DNA of 64,000 nt from Actinomycetota bacterium (GCA_009919275.1 RGCG01000002.1:20028-84027); one strand, 5' to 3'. Counted from the stretch's first letter, positions 1 to 9,946 are shown. Notes: a model not told the origin generated them from the letters alone. Made by a program: numbers and translations.

Positions 1-165
1 CTTCATCCACTCGTCCCGGTCGGGAAACGAAGTCGGTCCATGGAATGCGCAGGCGGACGTCACGGCAACCAACGGATGCGAGACGCGCGAGATCGGCAAG
101 TCGACGCTCAACTTCGTCGTGTGTTGCTGGGAGGGTTGCGCGGGTTGCGAACCGGACCATTCGTG

Positions 166-717
166 TCACATCACGAAGGGGGACCGTGTCCACAGCTCGC
201 CGGTGTCGTTCCGGTCGGCGATGACGGGGTCGCCCGACAGCGTGACGACGGCGAGGGGTTCGCTGAATCCGCGGAGCTCGAGCGGGCTGTGTTCGATGGT
301 GCGGACGCCTTCGGGCAGGGTTTCGATTTGGTCGACCGGAATGAGGACTTCGAAGGCCCCGGCGGCGTCGCAGAGACGCGCTGCGGTGTTGACGGCGGAG
401 CCGATGTAGTCGTCACCTTCGAACAACAGGGCGTAGCCGGTTGACAGGCCGATGCGCAGGGTGAGTGGTGCACAAACGGTGGCCGCGCGACGTTGGAGCT
501 CCATCGAAAAGACAACCGCGTCGGCCTGGTCGACGGCGACGATCATGAGACCGTCACCCAACCATTTGGCGATGCGAACCCCGCGTTCCGAGGCGACATC
601 GCGGGCGACGGCCCGAAACGAGGCGAGCAGCTTGCCGGCGGCGTCGTCGCCGTGCACTTCCGTGAAATGCGTGAACCCGGAAAGGTCGACGAAGGCGAAG
701 GTGCGGGGGACGCGCAT
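166..717 (-). CDS. class III adenylate/guanylate cyclase domain protein
   Basis: Translation FAFVDLSGFTHFTEVHGDDAAGKLLASF...KWLGDGLMIV...RIGLSTGYALLFEGDDYIGSAVNTAARLCDAA matches cyclase homology domain motifs. Confidence 0.85.
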   Translation of the reverse strand: MRVPRTFAFVDLSGFTHFTEVHGDDAAGKLLASFRAVARDVASERGVRIAKWLGDGLMIVAVDQADAVVFSMELQRRAATVCAPLTLRIGLSTGYALLFEGDDYIGSAVNTAARLCDAAGAFEVLIPVDQIETLPEGVRTIEHSPLELRGFSEPLAVVTLSGDPVIADRNDTGELWTRSPFVM

Positions 718-751
718 GCACCTTCAGGTTACGCCAAGTAGGTTCTTTTCC

Positions 752-2752
752 ATGTCGACCCGGTTCACCTACTCCCGCTGGGACGGGACTCAGAAGGGTT
801 TCGAACTCGATGCCGACTCGCTCCTCGAGGCGGTCACCGACGACCTTCTCTATCACGGCGACGTGAACAGTGCGTTGCGCCGAATCATGCAACAGGGGAT
901 GACCGACCGCAATGGCGAACGCATCGCCGGGCTGCGCGACATGCTCGACAAGGTCAGGCAGCGCCGGGAGGAAATTCTCGACCGCTCCGATCTGGGTGGC
1001 GTATACAAGGAAATCGCCGATGCGCTCGACGACATCGTCGACGAAGAACGTCACCAGCTCGACCGCAACGTGGCCGAAGCCGACGCGAGCGGCGACGAAC
1101 GTCGGGCCGATACCGCGCGCAATGCCGCTGCCGAAAAGCACATGGAACTCGAGATGCTGCCTCCCGATCTCGCCGGCAAGGTGCGAGGCCTGCAGAACTA
1201 CAACTTTGAGTCGGCAGAGGCACAGCAACGTTTCGACGAATTGATGGACAAGCTGCGCGAGCAACTCATGCAGCAATTCGTCGACCAAATGTCGGGTGCG
1301 ATGCAGAACATGTCACCTCAGGACATGCAGCGCATGAAGGACATGATGGCTGCGCTGAACGACATGCTCGATCGACACGCGAACGGCGACGACCCACGAT
1401 TCGACGAATTCATGTCGCAATACGGCGACTTCTTTCCCGAAAACCCCCAGAACATCGAAGAACTGATCGAGCTCCTCGCCGAGCGAATGGCGCAGATGCA
1501 GGCGATGATGAACTCGATGACGCCCGAGCAGCGGGCCCAGTTGCAGCAACTCTCCGAACAATTGCTTGGTGACATGGACTTGCAGTGGCAGGCGAACCGT
1601 CTGGGTGAGCATCTCCAGAACATGGCCCCGCAGGCGGGTTGGGAACGCCGGTACCAATTCAACGGCGACCAGCCGATGGGAATGGGCGAGGCGATGCAGG
1701 CCATGCAAGAACTCTCGGGCCTCGAGGAACTCGAGAACTTCATGCGAAATGCCACGAATCCGGGGGCTCTTGCCGAGGCCGATATGGACCGCGTGCGTGA
1801 ACTACTCGGCGAAAATGCTGCTCAGTCCCTCGAGCGTTTGGCGCAACTGACGAAGATGCTCGAAGACGAGGGCCTCATCAACCAGACCGAGGGCCGTCTC
1901 GAGCTCACCCCGAAGGGACTGCGCAAAATCGGTCAGAACGCGCTGCGTGACCTCTTCAACAAACTCGCCAAGGACAAGATCGGCCAGCACCAAATGCGGG
2001 AGTCCGGTGGTGGCCACGAGCGGATGTACGAAACCAAGCAGTACGAGTACGGCGATCCGTTCCGTCTCGATCTGCAGCAGACGCTTCGCAACGCGCTGCG
2101 TCGGCAGGGTGGCGGCACGCCCGTGCGTCTCGAACCCGACGATTTCGAGATCGAGCGGACGGAACACGTCACCACCACGTCAACCGTTCTGATGATTGAC
2201 CTGTCGATGTCGATGCCGATGCGTGACAACTTCCTGCCGGCCAAGAAGGTGGCGATGGCGCTCCATTCGCTCATCACCTCGCAGTACCCGCGCGATTACA
2301 TCGGTCTTGTCGGTTTCAGCGAGTCGGCGCGCATCCTCACCGCGGCGCAGATTCCCTCGGTGTCGTGGGACTTTGTGTACGGAACCAACATGCAACACGG
2401 ATTCATGCTGGCCAGACAGTTGCTCGCCAAGCAGCACGGGACGAAGCAGATCATCATGATCACCGACGGCGAACCGACCGCGCACATCACGCGCAACGGC
2501 GACGTGTACTTCAACTATCCACCGGTCCGCGAGACGATCGAGGCGACCCTTGCCGAAGTGATGCGCTGCACGCGCGAAAAGATCGTCATCAACACCTTCA
2601 TGCTCGATGCGACGAGTGGACTCCGGTCGTTCATCGAGCGAATCACCGAGATGAACCACGGTCGCGCGTTCTTCACGACACCCGAGACCCTGGGTGACTA
2701 CGTGCTCGTCGACTTCATCGAGCACAAGCGCCGACTTTCACGCGCTCGCTGA
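752..2752 (+). CDS. VWA-domain protein (CoxE/Mg-chelatase-subunit-like)
   Basis: ATG at 752; C-terminal MIDLSMSMPMRDNFLPAKKVAMAL MIDAS-like motif; long Met/Gln-rich helical N-terminal region. Confidence 0.75.
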   Translation: MSTRFTYSRWDGTQKGFELDADSLLEAVTDDLLYHGDVNSALRRIMQQGMTDRNGERIAGLRDMLDKVRQRREEILDRSDLGGVYKEIADALDDIVDEERHQLDRNVAEADASGDERRADTARNAAAEKHMELEMLPPDLAGKVRGLQNYNFESAEAQQRFDELMDKLREQLMQQFVDQMSGAMQNMSPQDMQRMKDMMAALNDMLDRHANGDDPRFDEFMSQYGDFFPENPQNIEELIELLAERMAQMQAMMNSMTPEQRAQLQQLSEQLLGDMDLQWQANRLGEHLQNMAPQAGWERRYQFNGDQPMGMGEAMQAMQELSGLEELENFMRNATNPGALAEADMDRVRELLGENAAQSLERLAQLTKMLEDEGLINQTEGRLELTPKGLRKIGQNALRDLFNKLAKDKIGQHQMRESGGGHERMYETKQYEYGDPFRLDLQQTLRNALRRQGGGTPVRLEPDDFEIERTEHVTTTSTVLMIDLSMSMPMRDNFLPAKKVAMALHSLITSQYPRDYIGLVGFSESARILTAAQIPSVSWDFVYGTNMQHGFMLARQLLAKQHGTKQIIMITDGEPTAHITRNGDVYFNYPPVRETIEATLAEVMRCTREKIVINTFMLDATSGLRSFIERITEMNHGRAFFTTPETLGDYVLVDFIEHKRRLSRAR

Positions 2753-2769
2753 CGCCCCAAGGGTCGGTG

Positions 2770-2792
2770 AAACCCTTGAATTGCAAGGGTTT
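2770..2792 (+). terminator. inverted repeat AAACCCTTG-AATTG-CAAGGGTTT downstream of the VWA gene
   Basis: Perfect 9-bp stem with 5-nt loop starting 17 bp after the stop codon; followed by a second hairpin CCCGATTTTTTCGGG near 2815-2830. Confidence 0.55.
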
Positions 2793-2891
2793 GGCGGGAT
2801 GAGGGGTACAAAACCCCCGATTTTTTCGGGCTCATTGGCAACGAGAAATGCGCACTTGCTTATTTTGCAAGGATTTGGCACAATGTCATCG

Positions 2892-2903
2892 TTGTAATTA
2901 CAA
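2892..2903. promoter_or_regulatory. 12-bp perfect palindrome TTGTAATTACAA upstream of whiB
   Basis: Exact palindrome in a ~250 bp non-coding region, followed directly by hairpin GCCTG-CCATCA-CAGGC (2904-2919). Confidence 0.4.
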
Positions 2904-3006
2904 GCCTGCCATCACAGGCATGCCACAAGTTGGGGGACAGCGTCCGGTCAACACGCGCCGGACGGCGACGGTGGATGTCGGGGGTGTGCAGGACGGGAGG
3001 CAATCC

Positions 3007-3294
3007 ATGCAATTCCCAGAACACGAATCTGCGGACAATTCAGAGCTCAGCCCGGAACGGGGCTGGCAAGACGAGGCCAACTGCCTCGGCGTCGATCCCG
3101 ATCTTTTCTTTCCCGAACGCGGTGCATCAACCCGCGAGGCCAAGGAAGTGTGCAGGGGTTGCGTCGTGCGCAACGAGTGTCTCGAGTATGCGTTGGTGAA
3201 CGGTGAGAAGTTCGGCATTTGGGGCGGACTCTCCGAACGCGAGCGTCGTCGCCTGCGCCGAGCCCGAGCTCAGGCGAATCGCAACGTCGTCTGA
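3007..3294 (+). CDS. WhiB-family transcriptional regulator
   Basis: Four-Cys pattern ANC...CRGC...C, GIWGG motif and basic C-terminus. Confidence 0.9.
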   Translation: MQFPEHESADNSELSPERGWQDEANCLGVDPDLFFPERGASTREAKEVCRGCVVRNECLEYALVNGEKFGIWGGLSERERRRLRRARAQANRNVV

Positions 3295-3360
3295 CGCATA
3301 AACAACGTCGTCTGACGCATAAACAACGTCGTCTGACGCATAAACAACGTCGTCTGACGC
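3282..3360. repeat. 21-bp tandem repeat, 3 full + 16 bp partial copies (CAACGTCGTCTGACGCATAAA)
   Basis: Direct reading; first unit contains the whiB stop codon; array ends next to the convergent gene stop. Confidence 0.98.
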
Positions 3361-3361
3361 G

Positions 3362-4174
3362 TTATGAGAGCGCGTTGAGGCGGGCTTCGATGGTCTGTGA
3401 CGGACCGATGTCGAGTTGCTCCCACCGCGTTTCGTCGACCATTTCCAGCTGACGTTGTGGCAATAGCCCCACAAGCTCGGCACGTTGGACGGTGCTGCCT
3501 GCGAGGCGGGTTTCCGATGCCACGAGGTCGTAGGCGTCGGCGACGCTGATGGTCTGGGTGTCGACGATGTTCATGCTCACCTGTGCGGAGCCCGCGACGA
3601 GGAAGGCGAGTGTTCGCAGGCCGGGGCGCCGCACCCGCGCCGCCACGATTCGGGCAACGTTCATGTCCGATGTTGCGAGGAACACGTTGTAGGCGATGAG
3701 AACCGGTCGCACTCCGACGCACATCGCACCGGCGGTCGGATGCGGCGCATCCGGTCCATGATCGGGCGACAGCGATGTCCACGCAGTGCGTCTCACATCG
3801 GGAAGCGTTCGCTCGGGTCCGTAAAGAAACACCGGTACGTGCAGTGCCGTTGACGCCCAGTGTGCGAAGTCATCGCGGGCGCGAAGCGCATCGTCGGTAC
3901 CGGAACCGTCGAGTGCGACGAAGGGCACCACGTCGACGACGCCGAGCCGCGGATGAACTCCCGCATGCTGCGAGACGTCGAGCACTTCGACAGCGCGCCG
4001 GGCGATATCCCTCACACAACTTGTCCCGACGGTGGTGTAGACGCTCCGGTTGTGGTCGGCATCGGAGTGAATGTCGAGGACGGCGGGGTTGGTGGTCCCG
4101 GGTTCACCGCCCGCGATGAACCGTACAAGGCCCGTGTCGCGGCCCTCGCTCACGTTGACGACGCACTCGAGCAT
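3362..4174 (-). CDS. glutamate formimidoyltransferase (FTCD N-terminal domain)
   Basis: MLECVVNVSEGRD...DIHSDADHNRSVYTTVG...HPRLGVVDVVPFVAL. Confidence 0.85.
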   Translation of the reverse strand: MLECVVNVSEGRDTGLVRFIAGGEPGTTNPAVLDIHSDADHNRSVYTTVGTSCVRDIARRAVEVLDVSQHAGVHPRLGVVDVVPFVALDGSGTDDALRARDDFAHWASTALHVPVFLYGPERTLPDVRRTAWTSLSPDHGPDAPHPTAGAMCVGVRPVLIAYNVFLATSDMNVARIVAARVRRPGLRTLAFLVAGSAQVSMNIVDTQTISVADAYDLVASETRLAGSTVQRAELVGLLPQRQLEMVDETRWEQLDIGPSQTIEARLNALS

Positions 4175-4230
4175 CCCGACATGTTGTCAGGGCGGTGCCG
4201 AGTCAGCCGGCGTGCTGGTAGGTTCTCGGT

Positions 4231-4398
4231 ATGTTCGCTTTTCTCGAAGGTCCCGAACTGATCATCGTCGCGGTGGTCGTGCTTGTTCTCTTCGGCGGGT
4301 CACAGTTGCCCAAACTGGCGAAGAACCTCGGTCAGGCCCAGAAGGAATTCAAAAAGGGCCTCGCCGAAGGCCAAGCCGACGACGCCGACAAGAAGTAG
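4231..4398 (+). CDS. tatA: Sec-independent translocase TatA/E family (55 aa)
   Basis: MFAFLEGPELIIVAVVVLVLFGGSQLPKLAKNLGQAQKEFKKGLAEGQ; FGGSQLPKLA motif. Confidence 0.9.
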   Translation: MFAFLEGPELIIVAVVVLVLFGGSQLPKLAKNLGQAQKEFKKGLAEGQADDADKK

Positions 4399-4403
4399 GT
4401 TTC

Positions 4404-4715
4404 TCAGGCCGCGCCGTCACGACGGCGCTTTTTGATGCGGCGACGCTCGCGCTCGCTCGCCCCGCCCCACACGCCGTGTTCGATTTCCTCGACAAGTGCG
4501 TACTCGAGACACAGGTCCTTCACCTCGCAATTGCCGCAGATCTTGCGAGCCTTTTCGACCCCTGCTCCGTCGGAGGGAAAGAAGATTTCCGGGGCGTTGT
4601 CACGACACAGCCCGAGGTCCATCCATTCGGTTGTGCGGAAGTTCCCCACGAAGGGGAGGGCCAGCACCGACAATTCGGTGCGCTTCTTGGTCATGTGTCC
4701 TGGTGCGCGGCTCAT
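4404..4715 (-). CDS. WhiB-family transcriptional regulator (second copy)
   Basis: GLCRDNAPEIFFPSD...CGNCEVKDLCLEYAL...HGVWGGASERERRR; start codon uncertain. Confidence 0.88.
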   Translation of the reverse strand: MSRAPGHMTKKRTELSVLALPFVGNFRTTEWMDLGLCRDNAPEIFFPSDGAGVEKARKICGNCEVKDLCLEYALVEEIEHGVWGGASERERRRIKKRRRDGAA

Positions 4716-4803
4716 GTCCCTTCTGACGACGCAAGCGGTACAAAAGTTCCCGAGCCCGGGAAAGGGGTACTCCAGATAGCCTGAGGCGCAAAGGAGGCAC
4801 GCC

Positions 4804-5064
4804 GTGTCCGAGATCACCACCAACGAGCCACCCCGAGCGCATGCCCGAATCGTGTATTTGGGCCCAGTTGCGCCCCATTGGGAGGTCTACGGCGACTATG
4901 GCGACAGGGCCCTCCTCGAGGAGTTCCGTACCCGGGTCCTCGCCAGGCTCGTCCTCATCACCCGTGACGACCCGCAGTTCCGGCGCAACAGCGAGCGTGT
5001 GGCCCGCGACGCCGAGCGCGAGCTGATCTCGATCGAGTGGGATCTGGGCACCGTCAGCGCCTGA
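4804..5064 (+). CDS. hypothetical small protein (86 aa)
   Basis: ORF with GTG start packed between whiB and ppk. Confidence 0.55.
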   Translation: MSEITTNEPPRAHARIVYLGPVAPHWEVYGDYGDRALLEEFRTRVLARLVLITRDDPQFRRNSERVARDAERELISIEWDLGTVSA

Positions 5065-5119
5065 CGGTTCGTCCGGACGTCACGGTCCGTTCACGCACGC
5101 GCCTTTTTCCGCACCCCGA

Positions 5120-7228
5120 ATGCTCAACCGTCGGTCCTACGTTGACGGAATCGACGAACGTTTCTTCAACCGCGACCTGAGCTGGCTCGCGTTCAACGAA
5201 CGGGTCCTCTCCCTCGCCCGCGAATCAGCAATTCCCCTGCTCGAGCGGGCGAAGTTCTGTGCGATCTTTTCGTCGAACCTCGACGAGTTCTTTCAGGTTC
5301 GCGTCGCGGGCCTGAAGAGCCAGGTCGACGAGGGTGTTCTGTTGCACGGCGTCGACGGCCGCAGCCCCGCACAGGTCCTGGACGAGGTGAATTCCGTCGT
5401 TCGACGCCTCGTGCGTGAGCAAGAACGAATTCTTGGCGAAGAGATCTTCCCGGCACTCGGTCAGCACGGCATTCGAGTCGTTATGTGGCGTGAACTCGAC
5501 ACGACCACCAAAGAGCGACTGACCCGCGAGTTCCGGCAGCGCATCTTTCCCGTGCTCACGCCGCTCGTCGTCGACCCCGCGCATCCCTTTCCGTACATCT
5601 CCGGGTTGGCACTCAGCATCGGTGCGTCGGTCACCGATCCGCAGTCGGGCGAGGAGAAGTTCACCCGGGTCAAGGTTCCTGCATTGTTGCCGCGACTCAT
5701 CGAAGTCGACGGAACGGGAATCTTCATCCCCATCGAAGAAGTCATCGTCGCACATCTCCACGAGTTGTACGAGGGGATGGAAGTGCGCGCGCCGTTCGTG
5801 TTCCGAGTCACGCGCGACGCCGACATCGAAGTCGATGACGAAGACGCCGATGACCTGCGCGAGGCCATCGAAGAAGAACTGCGCCGCCGACGCTTTGGTC
5901 GTGCGGTGCGGCTCGAGACGGTTGTCGGGGTGCCACCCGAGGTGGTGGGGTTGTTGCTCGAGGAACTCGAACTCGACGCCGTCGACCATTACGAAAGCGA
6001 CGCACTTCTCGACCTCACTTGCCTTCAAAGGATCGCCGCACTGCCGCGGGAAGACCTGCGTGACAAACCGTGGCCATCGGTGACCGCGGGGCGGATTCTC
6101 GCCGCGCGTGAGAACGACGAGCCGATCTTCAATCTCATCAGGCGCCGCGATCTCGTTGTTCATCACCCGTACGAGTCATTTCAATCATCGACCGAGGCGT
6201 TCATCGACGAAGCAGCTCACGACCCTCGTGTTCAATCGATCAAGATGACGCTGTACAGGACTTCGCCCGACAGTGCGATCATGCGCAACTTGATATCGGC
6301 GGCGGAACGCGGTGTCCAGGTGGCGGTGTTGGTTGAATTGAAGGCCCGGTTCGACGAGGCGTTGAACCTCAACTGGGCCCGACAACTCGAACAGGCCGGC
6401 GTGCACGTGATGTACGGCATCGTCGGCCTGAAGACCCATGCGAAGTTGGCGATGGTGGTTCGCGACGAGCCCGATGGCCTGCGCCGCTACGTTCATTTCG
6501 GAACCGGGAACTACAACGCGAAGACCGCGGCCGTGTACGAGGACATCGGAGTGTTCACGTGCAATCCCGAGCTTGCCGATGACGCGACGCGGTTGTTCAA
6601 CCACTTGACGGGTTTCAGCCGCGCCAATTGGTACCGCCACCTGTTGGTTGCGCCGCAGTTCCTGCGCGGCGAAATCGTCGATCTGATTCGACGGGAACGC
6701 GAGATGGGTCCGCGCGGTTCCATTCGCTTGAAGGTCAACTCGGTGGCCGATGCCGACATGATCGCCGAACTGTACGAGGCATCGCGGGCGGGTGTGCGCG
6801 TCGAGATCGTGGTCCGTGGAATCTGCATGTTGCGTCCCGGGGTCCCAGGCCTCTCCGAGAACATCTCCGTTCGATCGATTCTCGGGCGTTACCTCGAACA
6901 CTCTCGTATCTACCACTTCGGCAACGCGCACGGGCCCGACAAACCGGCGTGGTACATCGGGTCGGCGGACTTGATGACACGCAATCTCGACCGCCGTGTC
7001 GAGGTGATGACGCCGATCCTCCTCGAACGCCACAGGGCTTGGCTCGAACAAACGCTTGCCTACCTCAACGACCCCGAAACCCCCCATTTCGTGCTCGCAT
7101 CCGATGGTTCGTGGGAGCGGAGCGGGCGGGGTGACTTCTCCGACGACGCCCAGGGTCGTATGTACCGATGGGCCAAGGAGCAACAAGAGCGACGCGGGGT
7201 CGAGAGGTCGAATGAAGGGGTCGCTTGA
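5120..7228 (+). CDS. ppk1: polyphosphate kinase 1
   Basis: FFNRDLSWLAFNERVL...FSSNLDEFFQVRVAGL...HFGTGNYNAKTA..YEDIGVFT. Confidence 0.97.
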   Translation: MLNRRSYVDGIDERFFNRDLSWLAFNERVLSLARESAIPLLERAKFCAIFSSNLDEFFQVRVAGLKSQVDEGVLLHGVDGRSPAQVLDEVNSVVRRLVREQERILGEEIFPALGQHGIRVVMWRELDTTTKERLTREFRQRIFPVLTPLVVDPAHPFPYISGLALSIGASVTDPQSGEEKFTRVKVPALLPRLIEVDGTGIFIPIEEVIVAHLHELYEGMEVRAPFVFRVTRDADIEVDDEDADDLREAIEEELRRRRFGRAVRLETVVGVPPEVVGLLLEELELDAVDHYESDALLDLTCLQRIAALPREDLRDKPWPSVTAGRILAARENDEPIFNLIRRRDLVVHHPYESFQSSTEAFIDEAAHDPRVQSIKMTLYRTSPDSAIMRNLISAAERGVQVAVLVELKARFDEALNLNWARQLEQAGVHVMYGIVGLKTHAKLAMVVRDEPDGLRRYVHFGTGNYNAKTAAVYEDIGVFTCNPELADDATRLFNHLTGFSRANWYRHLLVAPQFLRGEIVDLIRREREMGPRGSIRLKVNSVADADMIAELYEASRAGVRVEIVVRGICMLRPGVPGLSENISVRSILGRYLEHSRIYHFGNAHGPDKPAWYIGSADLMTRNLDRRVEVMTPILLERHRAWLEQTLAYLNDPETPHFVLASDGSWERSGRGDFSDDAQGRMYRWAKEQQERRGVERSNEGVA

Positions 7229-7300
7229 GGCGACTCGGGTAGCGTTGTTGGTGCGCTTGGCAACGCATTCGGTGTTTGCTGAACGGAAACGGTGGAGACG

Positions 7301-8041
7301 ATGGAAGAACTTCGCAAGGGTTTTCACGGCGAGATCAATGAAGTCCGCCAGAGTTTGGCGACCCTTGCCGCTTCGGTCATCGAGGCAATTCCGCGCGCCA
7401 CGAACGTGCTCCTCGCCAGTGATCTCGAGGGTGCCGAGTACCTGATTCTCACCGACGACGAGATCGATGCCAGATCGCTCGAACTCGAGGACCGCTGCTA
7501 CCGGTTGCTCGCCCTGCAAGCGCCGGTCGCCGGTGAGCTTCGACAACTCGTCGCGATCCTGAAGATGATCGGTGAAATCGAGCGCAGCGCCGACCTCACC
7601 GTGAACATCGCCAAGGCCGCACGGCGGATCTACGGCCACAACCTCGACCCGAAGTTGCGCGGAATCATCAGCAAGATGGGTGACCAAGCCCAGCAGCTCT
7701 TCGCCGCCGCTCTCGAAGCGTTCGAAACCGAGGATGTCGCCAAGGCGAGCGCGCTCGACGACATGGACTCCTACCTCGACGGACTCCAGCGTCAGTTCGT
7801 CCAGGCGATTTTCGAGTGCAATCTCGCCGGCACAATCGACCTCCAGGTGGCCATTCAGCTGGCGGTGGTGGCCAGGTTCTACGAACGCATCGGCGACCAT
7901 GCGGTGAACATCGGTGAACGCATTCTCTATGCCGTCAGTGGTTGGCGTCCCGAACTGAAAGGCGCGGCCCGCCACAAGGCGCGTTTGGCCGGTGACGACA
8001 CCGACGGTGTGCCGTTCCCCGAGGTCGGTCCGGGGTCCTGA
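7301..8041 (+). CDS. phoU: phosphate uptake regulator PhoU
   Basis: Two PhoU repeats; HGEINEVRQSLATLA...GEIERSADLTVNIAK...YERIGDHAVNIGERI. Confidence 0.92.
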   Translation: MEELRKGFHGEINEVRQSLATLAASVIEAIPRATNVLLASDLEGAEYLILTDDEIDARSLELEDRCYRLLALQAPVAGELRQLVAILKMIGEIERSADLTVNIAKAARRIYGHNLDPKLRGIISKMGDQAQQLFAAALEAFETEDVAKASALDDMDSYLDGLQRQFVQAIFECNLAGTIDLQVAIQLAVVARFYERIGDHAVNIGERILYAVSGWRPELKGAARHKARLAGDDTDGVPFPEVGPGS

Positions 8042-8076
8042 CCATCGAGATCACACTCGCCTTCATCCTCGGCGCC

Positions 8077-9189
8077 GTGGCGGCGGCTGCGGTTGCGAGT
8101 CTTTTCGGTGCGGTCCTCCGCGATCGCAGGAACCGCGGGGTTGTCGTACCTGCCGCAGTCCAAGACCTTGCGGCGCGAAGCATCGAGCAGTCGCGCGGTC
8201 CCGACTACGAGGTCGTGTTGAACGCATTGCCCCTCGGCGTGGTTCTTGCTGCGAGTGACGGGTCGGTCATCTTCCGCAATCGCGTTGCGGTCTCCGTCGT
8301 TGGATTGCGACACGTCGACCTCCTCGTCGAAGCCGCGGTCGATCGCTTGATCCGGCAAACCTTCGACACGGCCGAGGCCAAGACCGAGCGACTTGAGTTG
8401 TTCGGTCCGCCTCCGCGCGTCCTCATCGTGTCGACCGTCGAACTGGCCGACGGATTTTGTCTTGCGGTCATCGAGGACATCAGCGAGCGATCGCGAATCG
8501 ATTCCGTTCGAACGGACTTCGTCGCGAACATCAGCCACGAACTAAAGACGCCCGTCGGTGCACTCTCGATCCTGGCCGAAACGCTCCAGGGAGAAGCCGA
8601 CCCCGCGGTGATCGCACATCTATCGTCACAGATGATCAAGGAAGCCCATCGAATGTCGGACACGATCGACGATCTTCTTGAATTGTCGAAGATCGAGTTG
8701 GATGCACCACTGCGTCAGAACAACATCGACCTTGGGGCATTGGTTCGCGAAGCAGCCGAACGTCACGCGAGAACGGCTGCCGCGGGTGGAGTGACCATCG
8801 CAACCGACGTTCCCGAGGCTCGGTTCGTCGTGACCGGTGACCGGATCCAGTTGTTGTCGGCGGCGTCGAACCTCATCGACAACGCAATCAAGTACAGCGA
8901 GCCCGGTGACACCGTGTCGGTTCGTCTTTACCGTGAGCCGGGCAAGCTCGTGATCTCGGTCGAAGACGAGGGCATCGGAATTCCGCCGGCCGATCTTGAT
9001 CGAATCTTCGAGCGCTTCTATCGGGTCGACAAGGCCCGGGGGCGCGGTACGGGTGGAACGGGACTCGGATTGTCGATCGTCCGTCACATCATGGCGAATC
9101 ATGGCGGCGAGGTGAACGTGGCCTCACAAGAAGGTGAAGGTTCGTCGTTCCGACTCATTCTTCCGGTGCAGATCGGTGATAATCAGTGA
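8077..9189 (+). CDS. sensor histidine kinase, SenX3-like
   Basis: PAS-like region, H-box NISHELKTPVGALSILAETLQ, N/G boxes; adjacent to a RegX3-like regulator; exact start uncertain. Confidence 0.9.
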   Translation: MAAAAVASLFGAVLRDRRNRGVVVPAAVQDLAARSIEQSRGPDYEVVLNALPLGVVLAASDGSVIFRNRVAVSVVGLRHVDLLVEAAVDRLIRQTFDTAEAKTERLELFGPPPRVLIVSTVELADGFCLAVIEDISERSRIDSVRTDFVANISHELKTPVGALSILAETLQGEADPAVIAHLSSQMIKEAHRMSDTIDDLLELSKIELDAPLRQNNIDLGALVREAAERHARTAAAGGVTIATDVPEARFVVTGDRIQLLSAASNLIDNAIKYSEPGDTVSVRLYREPGKLVISVEDEGIGIPPADLDRIFERFYRVDKARGRGTGGTGLGLSIVRHIMANHGGEVNVASQEGEGSSFRLILPVQIGDNQ

Positions 9190-9196
9190 CGTCCGC

Positions 9197-9916
9197 ATGA
9201 ACGCCGCACCCGCCAACACAACACAAACCGTCCTGGTCGTCGAGGACGAAGAGTCGTTCATTGAAGCCCTCCAAGTGGGGCTGAAGCGCGAAGGTTTCCG
9301 GGTCGAAGTCGCCCGTGACGGGATGCAGGCCCTCGATCTGTTCGACCTCGTGCGCCCCGACCTTGTTCTGCTCGACGTGATGTTGCCGAAGGTGTCGGGC
9401 ATCGACGTGTGTCGGCAGTTGCGTAAGCGTTCGCAGGTTCCCATCATTATGGTCACCGCCAAGGCGGCCGAGATCGACACGGTTGTCGGTCTGGAAGTCG
9501 GAGCCGACGACTACATCACGAAGCCCTACCGACTGCGCGAGCTTGTCGCACGTATGCGAGCGGTGCTTCGTCGCGCGCCACTCGACCGCGCGGGCGAACT
9601 CACCGAGGATGCATTGGTGGTCGGTGATGTTCAACTCGATCCCGACCAGCACGAGGTTTTGATTCGCGGCGAACGGGTCTCGTTGCCGCTCAAAGAGTTC
9701 GAGCTGCTCCACATTCTCCTCGCCAACGCCGGACGCGTCCTGCCGCGGGAAACGTTGATCGATCGGGTGTGGGGCAATGACTACGTGGGCGACACGAAGA
9801 CGCTCGACGTGCACATCAAGCGGCTTCGCGCCAAGATCGAAGATGACCCGGGGACACCGCAAAAGATCGTCACCATCCGTGGCCTCGGGTACAAGTACGA
9901 GCGACCACGCGCCTGA
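9197..9916 (+). CDS. OmpR-family response regulator, RegX3-like
   Basis: VLVVEDEESF...DLVLLDVMLPKVSG...MVTAKAAEID plus winged-helix C-terminus. Confidence 0.93.
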   Translation: MNAAPANTTQTVLVVEDEESFIEALQVGLKREGFRVEVARDGMQALDLFDLVRPDLVLLDVMLPKVSGIDVCRQLRKRSQVPIIMVTAKAAEIDTVVGLEVGADDYITKPYRLRELVARMRAVLRRAPLDRAGELTEDALVVGDVQLDPDQHEVLIRGERVSLPLKEFELLHILLANAGRVLPRETLIDRVWGNDYVGDTKTLDVHIKRLRAKIEDDPGTPQKIVTIRGLGYKYERPRA

Positions 9917-9946
9917 TCGTCGGCCCGTCCGACCTACCATCGGGAC

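Noticed and set aside
3282-3360. CRISPR array
   Set aside because: Head-to-tail tandem repeat with no spacers
6185-7975. 596 aa minus-strand ORF across ppk1 and phoU
   Set aside because: Antisense to two highly conserved genes; composition typical of shadow ORFs
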